A DNA stretch of 64,000 bases, from NCBI GenBank assembly GCA_019096065.1, contig JAGUCH010000002.1, forward strand, positions 74,501 through 138,500. Direction: 5' to 3'. The position numbers and the translations under genes were made by a program. Below, in pieces: positions 31,956 through 42,230 of this stretch (positions are counted from its first letter, which is position 1; each line of letters opens with the position of its first letter). The DNA is from Paracyclopina nana. Taxonomy: Eukaryota > Arthropoda > Copepoda > Cyclopoida > Cyclopettidae. The notes below the pieces were generated by a model. That model searched no databases, was not told where the DNA came from, and saw only the letters and a program-made list of their open reading frames with translations.

Positions 31956-34289
31956 TAGAAACGTTCATGGCCACAGCGTCCTGTGACCATGTTTATTTAA
32001 AAAATTATTATTATTTTATTAGTACTGAGCAAAAGGATACTTACCTGAAGACTGCCAAGTTTTGGAAGGATTTTCCTCCCAAAACCTGAGCTTCTTGGGT
32101 AGGGGGGGTACCCAGAGCCAGAGCACGCACAAGCCAGAGAGCGAGTGCGCGCTGTCACTAAAAATTCCAAAAAAAAATGGAGGCGTCCTTAAAACAGACG
32201 CGACCACATCTAGTTTGAGGCGGTTTTACCCCTTTGTTAAAGCAAGCTGAAGTCTAGACCGAAACAGCCCAAGAATTCCAAGGGAACAGTCTGCCCTAAA
32301 ACTATAACAATGCACACCAATAGGAAAAACGTAGCGCTTATATTATAACATCCTGGCCCGCGTCAGGGTGCAATTATATAAGGGGTGTGGCGCCACCTAG
32401 AGACCAAGGGGCCCGCGCCCATTTGAAAACGTTTTTGCTAAATTAGCAGATAATTTTGCAAAATAAGCAGACTGCAAACTAAAACATTGTAGTTTTGCTC
32501 GGGAAAAAGATATCCAAAAGCGACTGGATTTGTCAAAATTCTGCCAAATTCTAATAAATGCTGAGTAGCCTTTGCAGAACTTTCCCTACAAGATATGTAC
32601 ACGTATGGAAATTTGAGCATTAAGGTAAACTAAGCTAAAGTTCTTGCTCGGTCAGCTGAACAAGCTTCTATATAAAAAAGCTGACTTATATCAAAAAATC
32701 TGTCTATGATATTTTGGGTGCAGTGACCACTGAAACCATTAGTAAAAGTGTGCTGGCTGCAACGTATGTGACGTAGCCGTAGCCTCCAGGGGGCGCGACT
32801 ATCCCCATATAACTGTGGCAAGGATGATGCATATTTTATGCAACAACCTAGTACCTGAAACAGTACATCATTGGTGCCGTTATGCATGGCTTAATAAGTT
32901 GACCAAGTTGACTAAGTTGACTAAGTTTGGCAAGGAGTTTATAGAAAACATCCGGACTTGATTATGTATTCAAAGATAGATATCATGATGCTTGGTCATG
33001 AATTGAGCTAGAACCTACTGGAAACCATACTTTATTATCTTTTTGTTCCTCGTCTGGTTCTATGGTTTTGCCCTGGGACCAGATTGAGTTGCAAAGGTGA
33101 CTGATGCCGCAGAGTACGCGCCTTATAAAAAGGCCGATAATTGCTCTAGTAGCTCTTGCTTTTCCGTCCTATAACCGAGCTATCTGTACTGGTACTCAGT
33201 CACAAATAAGCGCACAATTTTTATGTGGCCCCATTTTGGGCCTTTAATGATAACTAGACAAAGCTATAAGGTAAAGCTTTACAATGAAAACGATAAACAG
33301 TGAGTGCTCGTTTACCATTACATGGAAACAAATAAATAGTACTCAAACAGGTTATGTGTCTGTGCCTAAAGTTGGCCTTTAGCGAGCCAGAAGTTTTGGG
33401 TTGGATGAGGGACAATGACCCTTCTGAACAGACAATGAACTGCCATGAGTTGAGTAATGGTTATTGCTTGGCAAAAAACATTATTGAACGTCTTCCCCGC
33501 TGTGTGGTTTTGCTAGAAGATGAAAATAATGGCAGACACTGCCCATAAAAAGCAATGGTACGGCAGACAGTAAATGGGTAAAACGTTACAAACGTTGCGG
33601 TTAATAGTACTGAGGGTTGCGCCAGAGGGCGCTCCATGACTCGTTGACTATGCTGCACCTGAAAATTACTGCCTGCCTGCGAAGCGAAACCCGAAATAAT
33701 AGCTTTGCAGGTATGTGATTGGAGCTGTAATACATAGCCTTCTTTACTGTAGCTGCAGGTGGCTTAAAAATGGCTATTCATGCTACAAGTATGAGAATGT
33801 TCAATGTAAATGAGAAAATGGTTTGATGGTTGCTAAACAAAAATGTACGAACAAACCATTACTTTATGACAACTTTGTGCTTGTCTGCTTCTGGGGTTCT
33901 GTCCCCAGGAGTAGGTACCGTGCAGTAGCATTCAGTGGTCTGTCATGTAGCAGTACACTGGAATCTTACTAAAAGCTTCCAGTTAGAAAGCGCTTAATAT
34001 AAGCTTATGGCCATAGGACCACTGTCTGCTAAAGGTCACACAATTTTTGTAGGGCTTCGAGCCCATTATAATGTATTATGTGTGGCCTAAGAACACTTAT
34101 GATGCTTATAAAAAACTTGAAGAAAAAGTCATGTTCTATGAGCAATAATGTTAAGCGTGGAGGCTAGTAAAGCTAGCTGACATGATGCTACTATAATTTT
34201 GCACTTCCTGTAAATCGTTCGATTTTAGGGCTCGACCACTGTGCAAAATGGGGCGATCTGATCTGGAACGTGTTACTGAGGCTCCAGAC

Positions 34290-34397
34290 TTAGCTGAAAA
34301 TAACTTTCTCAGTGAAAGAAGTAAGCTTGCCCACCAACAAAATGATCGCTAAGATAATGGCGATAAAGAATGCGAGATAAGCTGTGTACGCTGGCAT
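34290..34397 (-). CDS. Possible 35-aa membrane microprotein, antisense
   Basis: The C-terminal part of a minus-strand frame (open from about 34583) starts at an ATG at 34397. It encodes a strongly hydrophobic helix (LAFFIAIILAIILLVG) followed by a short polar tail. Small hydrophobic proteins are common viral accessories, but this could be chance. No homology recognised. Confidence 0.25.
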   Translation of the reverse strand: MPAYTAYLAFFIAIILAIILLVGKLTSFTEKVIFS

Positions 34398-35949
34398 TTT
34401 ACTTGCTTGCGCCTTATGAGCATAAAGGTTAGTACAGCAGTGAAGCTCGCTAGATGGTGCCGCTAGCCAAAAGAGTGGCTGGAACGGACAGTAAAGTTTG
34501 CAATATACAAAAGGTGTAGCAAAGGAACTATTTCCATTTGCTTCATCGACAAAATATGACCTAGAGGGATCATGAATGCGCACATGCTTTGTGGATAAGA
34601 ACTACGTAGCACGCTATAACTTGAGAAGTGTGCAAACGAGGAGCATATCGCCACATTGTACGTAAAGAAAATGTGCATCAATAAAGGCATTTAACTTTGT
34701 GACTCTGTTTGTGCTTGGGGTTCTGCCCCCTACAAGCCAAATGAGACGCTGCCGTAATAGTGGCCATAAGCTGAGTAGTTGCCTCTCCACCTCAGGTTAG
34801 ACTCATAAATGAGCTCTTGGCAAATGGCGCTAATTACGCGAAGGCAGTTAATTTCTGTGGGGCTCAAAAGCGAGCCCTATCATTAAAATATAAAATATGA
34901 GGGCAGTGACCTGGAAAGGTTCTGAGAATGCTGATGTGAAAAAGAGCTCATGATAATAACTGATGCCGCTTATGCGCCAATGAGGATGCAAATATCTTCT
35001 TAGCATTCAGCCTAAGAACGAAACGTTGTGAATATAAATTACCCCTGTGTTAGTGCTAGGGGGCGCCACGGGTGGTAATCGTGAATCATAAATTTCACTA
35101 GTAACACCATGCCACTATAGCGTAGAGGCATAAAAGCCAAGGAGCAGTACATTAATGTGGACCTATTATTAATGTGCATTGGGGACCTTTTCGAAGCCTT
35201 GAAAGGCGTCGAGGCTAATATGTACTGCGTCTTTTACCAAAAGAGAAAATAAGACTGATGGAAAGATGGTACCGCAGTGTGTGCTAAACAGACCATATTT
35301 TTGTTCACTTTTTGTTCCTAGTCTCAGCTTGGGTTTTGCCCCTTGCTTGAGCTAAGGTGCGTAAGGCATCTGGGATCAGAAGAATAAAGCGATGCTCCAG
35401 GGGCTAGTCCCTTGGTTTATGGGCTTGAACTTTCTTCTTTTCTCTGCTTATGACACCTGATTTCGGATGCCTCCACGCACCCGTATTTTTGTTGGGCGAT
35501 AGCGCCCCTTAATATAGCTAATATGGAAAGTAATCTGTTCGTCGCACCGTACAGAATTTTATGTGCAAGTGCTGAACCGAGTACGAGAAGGTTATTGTTA
35601 TTACCTGCTCACGTGAGGTGACGAGATAAGACCTTAACCTCTGATTTTCTGCTATGGCTTTCTACCTGTGGAGCTAATTATAATGTGCGTGACGAACGCT
35701 GTAAATGTAGCTTTTCGCTGAGATGCGTGAAAAAGTGCGAATTAGCTATATACGCACATGAGAATATTGTAGTCGGCAAGGCTCAAGTTATGCCATGCTA
35801 ACGTAAATATGATATGATAAGATGAGGCAGGCAAAGCAATTCGGCACTTGAAGAAGCCGTAGTTTTTGCTGAGGCCCAGACGATGATAAGTTGCTCAGCT
35901 CAGAAAACGCGAAATGATTTGCGAAAACTCAGATATCAGAAGTAAGGTG

Positions 35950-36647
35950 GAACTGGCTTTATTGCCTGAAGGGAGGCGAGGCCGGGCCCGGCGGAAGGGT
36001 GGGCCGGGGGTGCGCCCTGTCGCCCCTCCTCGAAACCAGACAGTTCTGCAAAAATAAAAGACAGTGTCAAGGGTGATTTCATTAATCCTGATAAGGACAC
36101 TTACTACACCACGCCCTCGAGGGGGTCCTCGGTCTCGGGGATCCCGAGGAGGCCGAGGACCCAGCGGGTCACCCGGGGGAGCTCCTCTGGCTCGGCCCAG
36201 ACTCGGCTGACGAGCCGATACAGCCCCCGGGGCTTGGCCCGGTTGACCCAGACCAAGCCCGGGAGCACCACCCCATAATAGGTGGCCGCCGCTGCCACGT
36301 TTATGGCGATGCCCTAGAGAATCTCTTCGGCCTGCAATGAAAAGGAAGATCGCTAAAGGGATCTAATCTGTTATGAAAAGAACTTACAACACCATCCCCC
36401 TGGCAGGTTTGGCCTTGAAGGCCCGCCAGCTGGCCTGCGGGCTCCTGGGGCAGCAGGACCGCGGACTCGGCCGCGGCCTGCCCCCCTTCGACGGGAAGGT
36501 GGGCGGGGGCAGCCGTTGCTGCTGCTGCTGCTGTTGTTTGTTCGTTTGACTGTAAAACATAAAAATGTTGTTTTATGTATAAGATTGCACTGGAATTTAA
36601 AGATTTCTGTTTGCACTTACGAAAAAACCGTCCAAAAATGGGGCCAT
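35950..36647 (-). CDS. Spliced antisense gene in a GC-rich island
   Basis: Minus-strand exons 36621-36647 (ATG), 36388-36549, about 36105-36313 and an exon starting at 36045, with good splice signals (GTAAGTGC, GTAAGTTC and GTAAGTGTCC donors; TTTTACAG and TTTTTGCAG acceptors), then AATAAA on that strand (35958-35963). Using the acceptor at 36314 gives 132 aa: Ala/Gln-rich N-terminal part, a hydrophobic stretch (VAAAATYYGVVLPGLVWV) and an Arg-rich C-terminal part. The stronger acceptor at 36332 gives only 68 aa. Codons of exon 3 end almost always in G or C, unlike any neighbour, which points to coding use and to a foreign or captured origin. No family recognised. The alternative frames are also open because the stretch is GC-rich, so the protein is uncertain; the splicing is better supported. 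Confidence 0.5.
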
Positions 36648-36699
36648 CTTGGAAAGAATGCTAACTGTAGCGCTACCAAGTAATTTGTCACTTATATGA

Positions 36700-37031
36700 G
36701 TAAGAAGTTAACCAAAAGTGCCAAAATAAAAGGAACACTTGCATTAGCTCATAAAAGCAGCCCTGACTGCTATGCCGGCATTCTTGGTTGATGTAACTAC
36801 CACACTTGGCGGTATCGAACTTGTGTTATGAATATATGACTATTAGGGCATTAGTGCTTTTATTAGTTTATTGGATCTGTCAATGCTTATGTAAATAAAA
36901 ACAATAACATAGTGCTAAAACAGACCGCATAAAATGAATAATTTCCACCCGAAAAGTTGCACTTGACGAGTGGGATGACTAAGTGTAAGACTATTGGGCC
37001 CCGCGAGGTCTGATGAGGTCGCCATGGATCA
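36700..37031. other. Spacer between the two antisense genes
   Basis: Contains two AATAAA signals read on the minus strand (36859-36864 and 36868-36873), well placed for the 3' end of the Thr-rich antisense gene. Nothing else is seen. Confidence 0.5.
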
Positions 37032-38041
37032 CTAATTGGTGGGCTCTGCTACAGTGCTTGACAATGCGTGGGTGGCCTCGTTTGGTAGTTCTTGGATCAC
37101 TGCCCCAGTGGTCCTCGGGACATTGACGTAGAACTGGCTCTGGTTGCGGCGCCTTTTGTTCCTTCTCCGCTTAGAGCGTTGGCTTTCATCTGTTTGCCCC
37201 TGTAAAAAAAGGCACCTGATGAGGATCTAAGGTACACAAAACGCATGGAGCAGACATCTTCATTGAGCTTTGATCCCATTAAGGAAACGAACAATTACTT
37301 ACTTGTCCCAGTGGCCGCAGCACATCATAGATGGGCTCGTTCAATGAGGGGCGTGAAAAGGTGGTGACATGGTAAGGGGGCGTGCCTCCACGTACCAAGA
37401 TCATGTTATCAAAATTGGACAATGGCAATGAAGGCAACGGTCTCCTACTCATAGTTTCGTAAAGTTCCGGGAAAGAGGGGTTTGCCAATGGCAAGGCCAG
37501 AGGCTCCAGCTCAACCTGGTCAATGACCTCTGCGTTCTCAACGCAGGCTCGGCATAGACAGCACCGCTTGCACCTCTTGTACAGGCGGTACAAGAAGCAT
37601 GTGACCATGATTAGAAGAAGCTACGATGGCGAGGAAAAGTATTAATGACTAGCCTTGCTTAAATTCAATGGTCATAATTGGACTCACCAAAATGATCACT
37701 AGGGCCGCTACCAGGCCAACCCAATCCTGAACGCTGTACTGATCGAATTCGAAGAAACTTCGGGATGACGGTACAGAGGGGTCGATCTCCGCGGTATCCT
37801 TTGGAACAGACTCCATAGAGGTTGCAACCTCAGGGAGAGGACTAGTAGAGGCCGTGGTAACCCTAGTTGGGGGTGCTGCAGTCGCCATTGTTGAAGTTCT
37901 TGTCCAAGACTCGGGCAAGGTCCACCTAGTGGTGGTTGCAAGGGTCTTTGCAGTGGGACGAACTGTCGTTGGCAATGTGCTAGTCATTGCTGTTGTAGTT
38001 GTAGCCGCCGTAGTGGTGGTGGGCAACTGGAGGAAACCCAT
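37032..38041 (-). CDS. Spliced antisense Thr-rich type I membrane protein
   Basis: Exons 37688-38041, 37303-37620 and 37032-37199 join in phase 0 to 279 aa, opposite in strand to all gag/pol genes. Residues 4-75 are Thr/Ser/Pro-rich (mucin-like). A single transmembrane helix spans the first junction (WVGLVAALVIIL then LLLIMVTCF), followed by a Cys/Arg/Lys-rich juxtamembrane segment, a cytoplasmic tail with YETM and YDVL (Yxx-phi type) motifs, and a highly basic segment (KRRRNKRRR). That the splice rejoins one helix strongly supports the model. No signal peptide is seen after the ATG at 38041; a splice acceptor (TTTCCTCCAG, ending 38027) suggests an upstream exon could supply one. AATAAA follows at about 36865. 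Possible accessory glycoprotein; function unknown. Confidence 0.65.
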
Positions 38042-38368
38042 GACTTATGTATATAAACAACTGTAAAGTTGGGCTATTATAAGTTCAAGGGTTGATATGC
38101 TGCTGAAGACTGCGTGAAAGCTGACCAGGGCATTGCCTTTTATGCAAGAGAGCTTGACGTATGTTGCAAGACCGAGACTTGAGCAGTGGAATTTGTTGAC
38201 TCAGCATCTTGGAGACAAGAGCAACGATTTCAGCGGGGAGAAATGATTCACCTCGGCAACGAGAAAATTGCGCACTATAATATGAACGTGCTGGAGAAAT
38301 TATGGTAATAATAACGCTGTGAGGCGCTGTTGGTTACCTGGTTGAGAGCTATAAAAGAAGGGGTGGAA

Positions 38369-39967
38369 ATGAGCAGGTTCCAGTCTATGATGAACACTGC
38401 TGCCGATACCACCCTCCCCAGTCTTGCCAAACTTGGTGAAGCTTTGCCTGAAAACGAGATGGACCCGAAAAAGAACGGTGAAGTCCGAAAGGTTGACATA
38501 GTCATGATCCCGCAACTGGAGGATCATGAACATGAGGCTCTACTTATGGAAGAGGTACCTGAGGGTGTGGCCCCTGGTACCATTGATCAGGATGCATACC
38601 GGGCTAATGCCCAGTTTTGGGACGAAGAAAGTGCTGGATTAGACCAGATGGCGCTCTTTGCTGATACCCAAACTGGTGATGAGGCTGACGAGGCTGAGGG
38701 GCCTCCCTTACTTGTGAGGGGAGGTGAGGCTTCAAGGAAGGACTCTGGTGACCAGGTTATCCACGAGAATGTAGAACATGAAGTTGCTACTGTGACTCGG
38801 GCTCCAAATGCTAGAGTTATGACTGAAAAAATGGATCAGGATGATGAAGGACTAGCACCTACTCACAATGTTGAGGTAGCCCGTGCTGACCCAAGATTGA
38901 TGAGGCCTTGCATAGTTGAGCTCCCCCTTGGGGATGAAGCTGTGAGGCTGAGGTATCCTGTGGCGTATCAGGACTTGATCCGCCCCCCATTTCCGGACAC
39001 CGTCAAGACGTATAACCGTCAAGCAATGGCAGTACGAGAATTGGTCCAGAGGGGCTTTAACGAGGCCATGTTAAAAGTGGCTATCAGTAATACTCCGATG
39101 GTTAGCCGTGAGAGAGCCTTTGATATCACGGTACGCTGCAATGGCGAGGTTCTGGAGCAACCGGACTTCCGCCGCCCATTAAAGGTGTGTAACTTTGAGA
39201 CTTTCGAGTTACAATTGAAGCCAGTTAGCGAGGGAGGACCGCTACCAGATTTTGTGGTGGTCTTCTTGATGTTGGGGACGCTCCCGGTCTTCAATTTGCC
39301 AAAGGAGGCTGCGTTCAATGACACCTATCATCGACGCACTAATGTCAGGGATTGGGCTGCGATTCAAAGTCCCTCTGCACTTAGCTACGCAGTCTACAAT
39401 GTCCAAGGAAGAGACGGTGCCAGGGTACCTGTTGTGGTGTCCAAGCATCTGGCTAAACATGGCGTTGTTCAATTAAAGCCAACTCTGGATAGGTCTTTTG
39501 CCAATGCCAGGCTTTTTATGGATGTGAGCTCACCTTACTTCCAATTGCACGTTGGAACCCCGTCTTGCCTTATGCATGAGGTTGCTCAAGCCCCACGAAG
39601 AATCGATATCAAAGTTGACATGACTGCCATGCTACCTCGCGAGGTAGGCAGGTTTGTGGAAAGAGTAGAGCGCTCTAACCCCCAAGCGATGCGTTTCATC
39701 TCTGGGGCCCGCTCACTGAAGGTAGCCGAAATACAGGATCGGCCACAGAAAAACCGTCGAGGTACCCGCACTTACTTGGAGGCGGCGACTAATCAATCTG
39801 CTGGGGCCATGTCTATTAAACAAGGAGCTCCAAAAGCGAAACGTACCAAGGGCGACAAGGAAAAGGCTCGATTGGGCCAATTAATTGTAGCCAAGATGGA
39901 GACGCTATCATCAACTGACTTGAAGTCCTTTGGAGCGGCGATAAATGAGTTTGTTGACCAATTCTAA
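38369..39967 (+). CDS. Retroelement protein of unknown function (532 aa)
   Basis: An intact sense frame from the ATG at 38369; a longer frame from 38330 lacks an ATG. N-terminal third acidic and disordered-looking (DGDEADEAEG-type composition), middle and C-terminal parts ordered with mixed strands and helices, C-terminal stretch basic (PKAKRTKGDKEKAR), suggesting nucleic-acid or nuclear association. No signal peptide or membrane segment. I recognise no family. Position between integrase and envelope-like genes is where errantiviruses and retroviruses place accessory genes. TATAAAAG lies at 38350-38357, only 12 bases before the ATG. Confidence 0.7.
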   Translation: MSRFQSMMNTAADTTLPSLAKLGEALPENEMDPKKNGEVRKVDIVMIPQLEDHEHEALLMEEVPEGVAPGTIDQDAYRANAQFWDEESAGLDQMALFADTQTGDEADEAEGPPLLVRGGEASRKDSGDQVIHENVEHEVATVTRAPNARVMTEKMDQDDEGLAPTHNVEVARADPRLMRPCIVELPLGDEAVRLRYPVAYQDLIRPPFPDTVKTYNRQAMAVRELVQRGFNEAMLKVAISNTPMVSRERAFDITVRCNGEVLEQPDFRRPLKVCNFETFELQLKPVSEGGPLPDFVVVFLMLGTLPVFNLPKEAAFNDTYHRRTNVRDWAAIQSPSALSYAVYNVQGRDGARVPVVVSKHLAKHGVVQLKPTLDRSFANARLFMDVSSPYFQLHVGTPSCLMHEVAQAPRRIDIKVDMTAMLPREVGRFVERVERSNPQAMRFISGARSLKVAEIQDRPQKNRRGTRTYLEAATNQSAGAMSIKQGAPKAKRTKGDKEKARLGQLIVAKMETLSSTDLKSFGAAINEFVDQF

Positions 39968-40082
39968 ACATATGTATTTTGATTTTGGTGTAGATATGGA
40001 TTATGAGTTTTGATCAACTTGCTAAAGGACCTCGGGTTCTAAGTAGGTTAGACTCGAGATATACGGTATTATAAAGTAAGAT

Positions 40083-42116
40083 ATGGTCTTGTGCGCACCT
40101 GACTATACTAATAAATGTTTGGTGGGGAAGGCTGGCTCGCTTGCCTTACCCGAAACAAGTACCTGTTGTACATATAAGGCGGCGTGGGCCTGGGGCCTAG
40201 TCAGTTTGTGCTTGACATTCGCTGAGTTAATAATGTTGGTGCTTGTGCTTTTGACTTTGTCTGTGCCCATAATCAACGGCCGGGCTGCATCTAATGCACT
40301 ATTAGATGGACCGGTATGTCACAAAGGGCATGCCTTGGTCCCTGTGCGCGTGGTTTATCATCCTAAGCCTGATAAAAAGGCTATGATCATTGACACTGGT
40401 AATTTCCGCCAGCTCCTTGAAAAGACCCGTGACTCGGTGAATATGCTTGAGGATGGGGTGGGACGATTAACGGAGGAGGTTCCTACAACTCAGACTCCCA
40501 CTGATGTAGTGACCTACCAAGATAGAGAATATGTGGGTGTTAAGGCTCTCCCAACGAAATTGGATGAGGAGTGTAAAACACTAGGACTTGATTTTAACTC
40601 GTTTATTCCGGAAAACCAAGTTGACATGGACAGAACATTAGAACTTTTGACTCAAGCAGCAGATTCTAATACTGCGACTACCTTCACGTTTTGCTTGAAG
40701 TTTCGTTTCATTGGGAACTCTCCAGTTTCACTGGATGGACGTGTTCAGTTTGATAGAATTCCATGGAAAGAAGTTCCTAAAGCTTCCATCAAACCTGGGT
40801 TCCCATGCATAACAGGGAAGTTTACTGATAAAAAACTAGTAGAGGCCTCGTCACATCTTTTTGACGGCACAAGCCCAGTGGGAACTATCTGTGTACGTCA
40901 TAAATATGCCATTAATCATAAAGGCCGGATCAGCCATAAATTGTCCAAGGCCAAAAGTATGGTCAACCATGCTTTGACCGCTCTTAATAACCTTGCTGAA
41001 GCTGGTCGCACTACAAAATTTACTGAAGGAATGATGAAGAAAGTCAAACTTCTGGTCATTCCGGATAATATTAGTTTGGCAGTACACATGCTACGAAAGG
41101 TTAGTGACGCATTTGTAAAACTCGGCTACTTGCCCGGAGATTACAAGGAAGTGCTAGCGATGGTGGAACAAATAGTAACCTTTGCTAGAAACATTAGGCA
41201 GGTTGACAAGCGATTCAGTCTGCCCCGAGTTAACATAGCTAGTGATTTGGAGAACCAAGCTGTGACAAATAGTGTGTATGATCCACTAACTAATACTGAA
41301 GTGGTGGGCGATAGTGTATCTCAGGGAATGATGAGTTCCCACAGTCTGGATCCTGAACCTGAAGTGACATTTAAAGTAGTGTCTAGAAGTGTTCATGGAC
41401 AAGTGTTAGCAGACACATTCTTAACAAAATATAAAGATATGGCTTATGTCACTAAGGATCTACCTATTTATGGAGATTGCTATATGCATGATGCCAATGT
41501 CACTGTGTGTGGTAATAAGCATGTTACAATACCATACGGAGCCCAACAGTGTGCCAAGTTATTATTGGGCCTAGCTTTGGGTGACCCTTTTTCCGAGTGT
41601 AACATGGTCCCACTGGCTGATAATACATTGGAAGAAGTGGCTTGCCAGGAGTACAGAGGGTTCCTGAACGTCATCAAGGACACTTCTATAAACAGGACTT
41701 GCTTAAATGACTTTAAGAATTCCATAACTTTAGTGCCTGGCTCGTACCAAGTACTGAGCCATTGCCTGGTCACGATGGGAAGTTATAGTACTGGGTATGA
41801 AGACTCCCCATGGGAAAGTGACATTTTGAAGTTCTTTACAAAGTTTCCAGAGGAAGAGCCATTGGGTTTGTTTGACCATTGGAAAATCATACTAATTATA
41901 AGCACACTTTCAGGCTTTATTATAATTTTGTTAGTCTGCATCCTAGTGTGGAAACGTCGGGCACTAATCCGCAGATGCTGTGGAGAGCCTGATTATGTTG
42001 AACCAAGAACTGGGCGCCGGCGGGTTAATGCCAGGCGCCTTGACAATGAAAAGGACCCCATGGAAATGGGACTGATGGGTGCAAAAAACAAACTTGGAGC
42101 TGCTACGTTAGTATAA
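40083..42116 (+). CDS. Envelope-like membrane glycoprotein (677 aa)
   Basis: Intact frame with a hydrophobic N-terminal segment (about residues 34-65, signal or signal-anchor), an extracellular region of over 500 residues with several N-glycosylation sites (NVT, NRT, NIS) and paired Cys in its last third, one transmembrane helix (about 602-626; ILIISTLSGFIIILLVCILVW) and a basic cytoplasmic tail. This type I fusion-protein layout and the place just before the 3' LTR match retroviral or errantiviral Env genes. I see no obvious furin site and do not recognise the class, so the receptor-binding and fusion roles are inferred from topology only. Confidence 0.72.
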   Translation: MVLCAPDYTNKCLVGKAGSLALPETSTCCTYKAAWAWGLVSLCLTFAELIMLVLVLLTLSVPIINGRAASNALLDGPVCHKGHALVPVRVVYHPKPDKKAMIIDTGNFRQLLEKTRDSVNMLEDGVGRLTEEVPTTQTPTDVVTYQDREYVGVKALPTKLDEECKTLGLDFNSFIPENQVDMDRTLELLTQAADSNTATTFTFCLKFRFIGNSPVSLDGRVQFDRIPWKEVPKASIKPGFPCITGKFTDKKLVEASSHLFDGTSPVGTICVRHKYAINHKGRISHKLSKAKSMVNHALTALNNLAEAGRTTKFTEGMMKKVKLLVIPDNISLAVHMLRKVSDAFVKLGYLPGDYKEVLAMVEQIVTFARNIRQVDKRFSLPRVNIASDLENQAVTNSVYDPLTNTEVVGDSVSQGMMSSHSLDPEPEVTFKVVSRSVHGQVLADTFLTKYKDMAYVTKDLPIYGDCYMHDANVTVCGNKHVTIPYGAQQCAKLLLGLALGDPFSECNMVPLADNTLEEVACQEYRGFLNVIKDTSINRTCLNDFKNSITLVPGSYQVLSHCLVTMGSYSTGYEDSPWESDILKFFTKFPEEEPLGLFDHWKIILIISTLSGFIIILLVCILVWKRRALIRRCCGEPDYVEPRTGRRRVNARRLDNEKDPMEMGLMGAKNKLGAATLV

Positions 42117-42210
42117 AGCTAAAGTTTTGTTGTATCACTTATCATTTACTATTGAGCAATCTAGTCACCTTTTTTCATATTTTAGTTCATAAAATGATGA
42201 CAAAAGCTGA

Positions 42211-42230
42211 AAAAGTTTGGGCCGGGGTAA
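42211..42230 (+). promoter_or_regulatory. Possible polypurine tract before the 3' LTR
   Basis: The bases before the 3' LTR (AAAAGTTTGGGCCGGGGTAA) include G-rich runs broken by TTT and CC. Plus-strand priming should occur here, but the tract is poor, so the exact primer is uncertain. Confidence 0.35.

Larger units (their letters stand above)
30187..35940. other. Long mostly non-coding interior of the retroelement
   Basis: About 5.8 kb with no convincing long frame on either strand. It contains a duplicated RNA-hairpin module (31735-31955), five CTCF-core-like motifs (32390, 32786, 33622, 34450, 35056) and a possible membrane microprotein on the minus strand (34290-34397). A phrase like CAAGTGGGGTTGAT / CAAATGGGGTTGAT recurs near 30709 and 31145. 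It may carry splice sites, export signals, insulators or unrecognised RNAs. Confidence 0.6.

Noticed and set aside
37303..37620. PPxY late-domain motif in the antisense membrane protein
   Set aside because: The sequence is TPPYH, which has PPY, not PPxY.
38330..38368. Longer N terminus for the 532-aa gene
   Set aside because: The extra 13 codons lack an ATG; the first ATG is at 38369.
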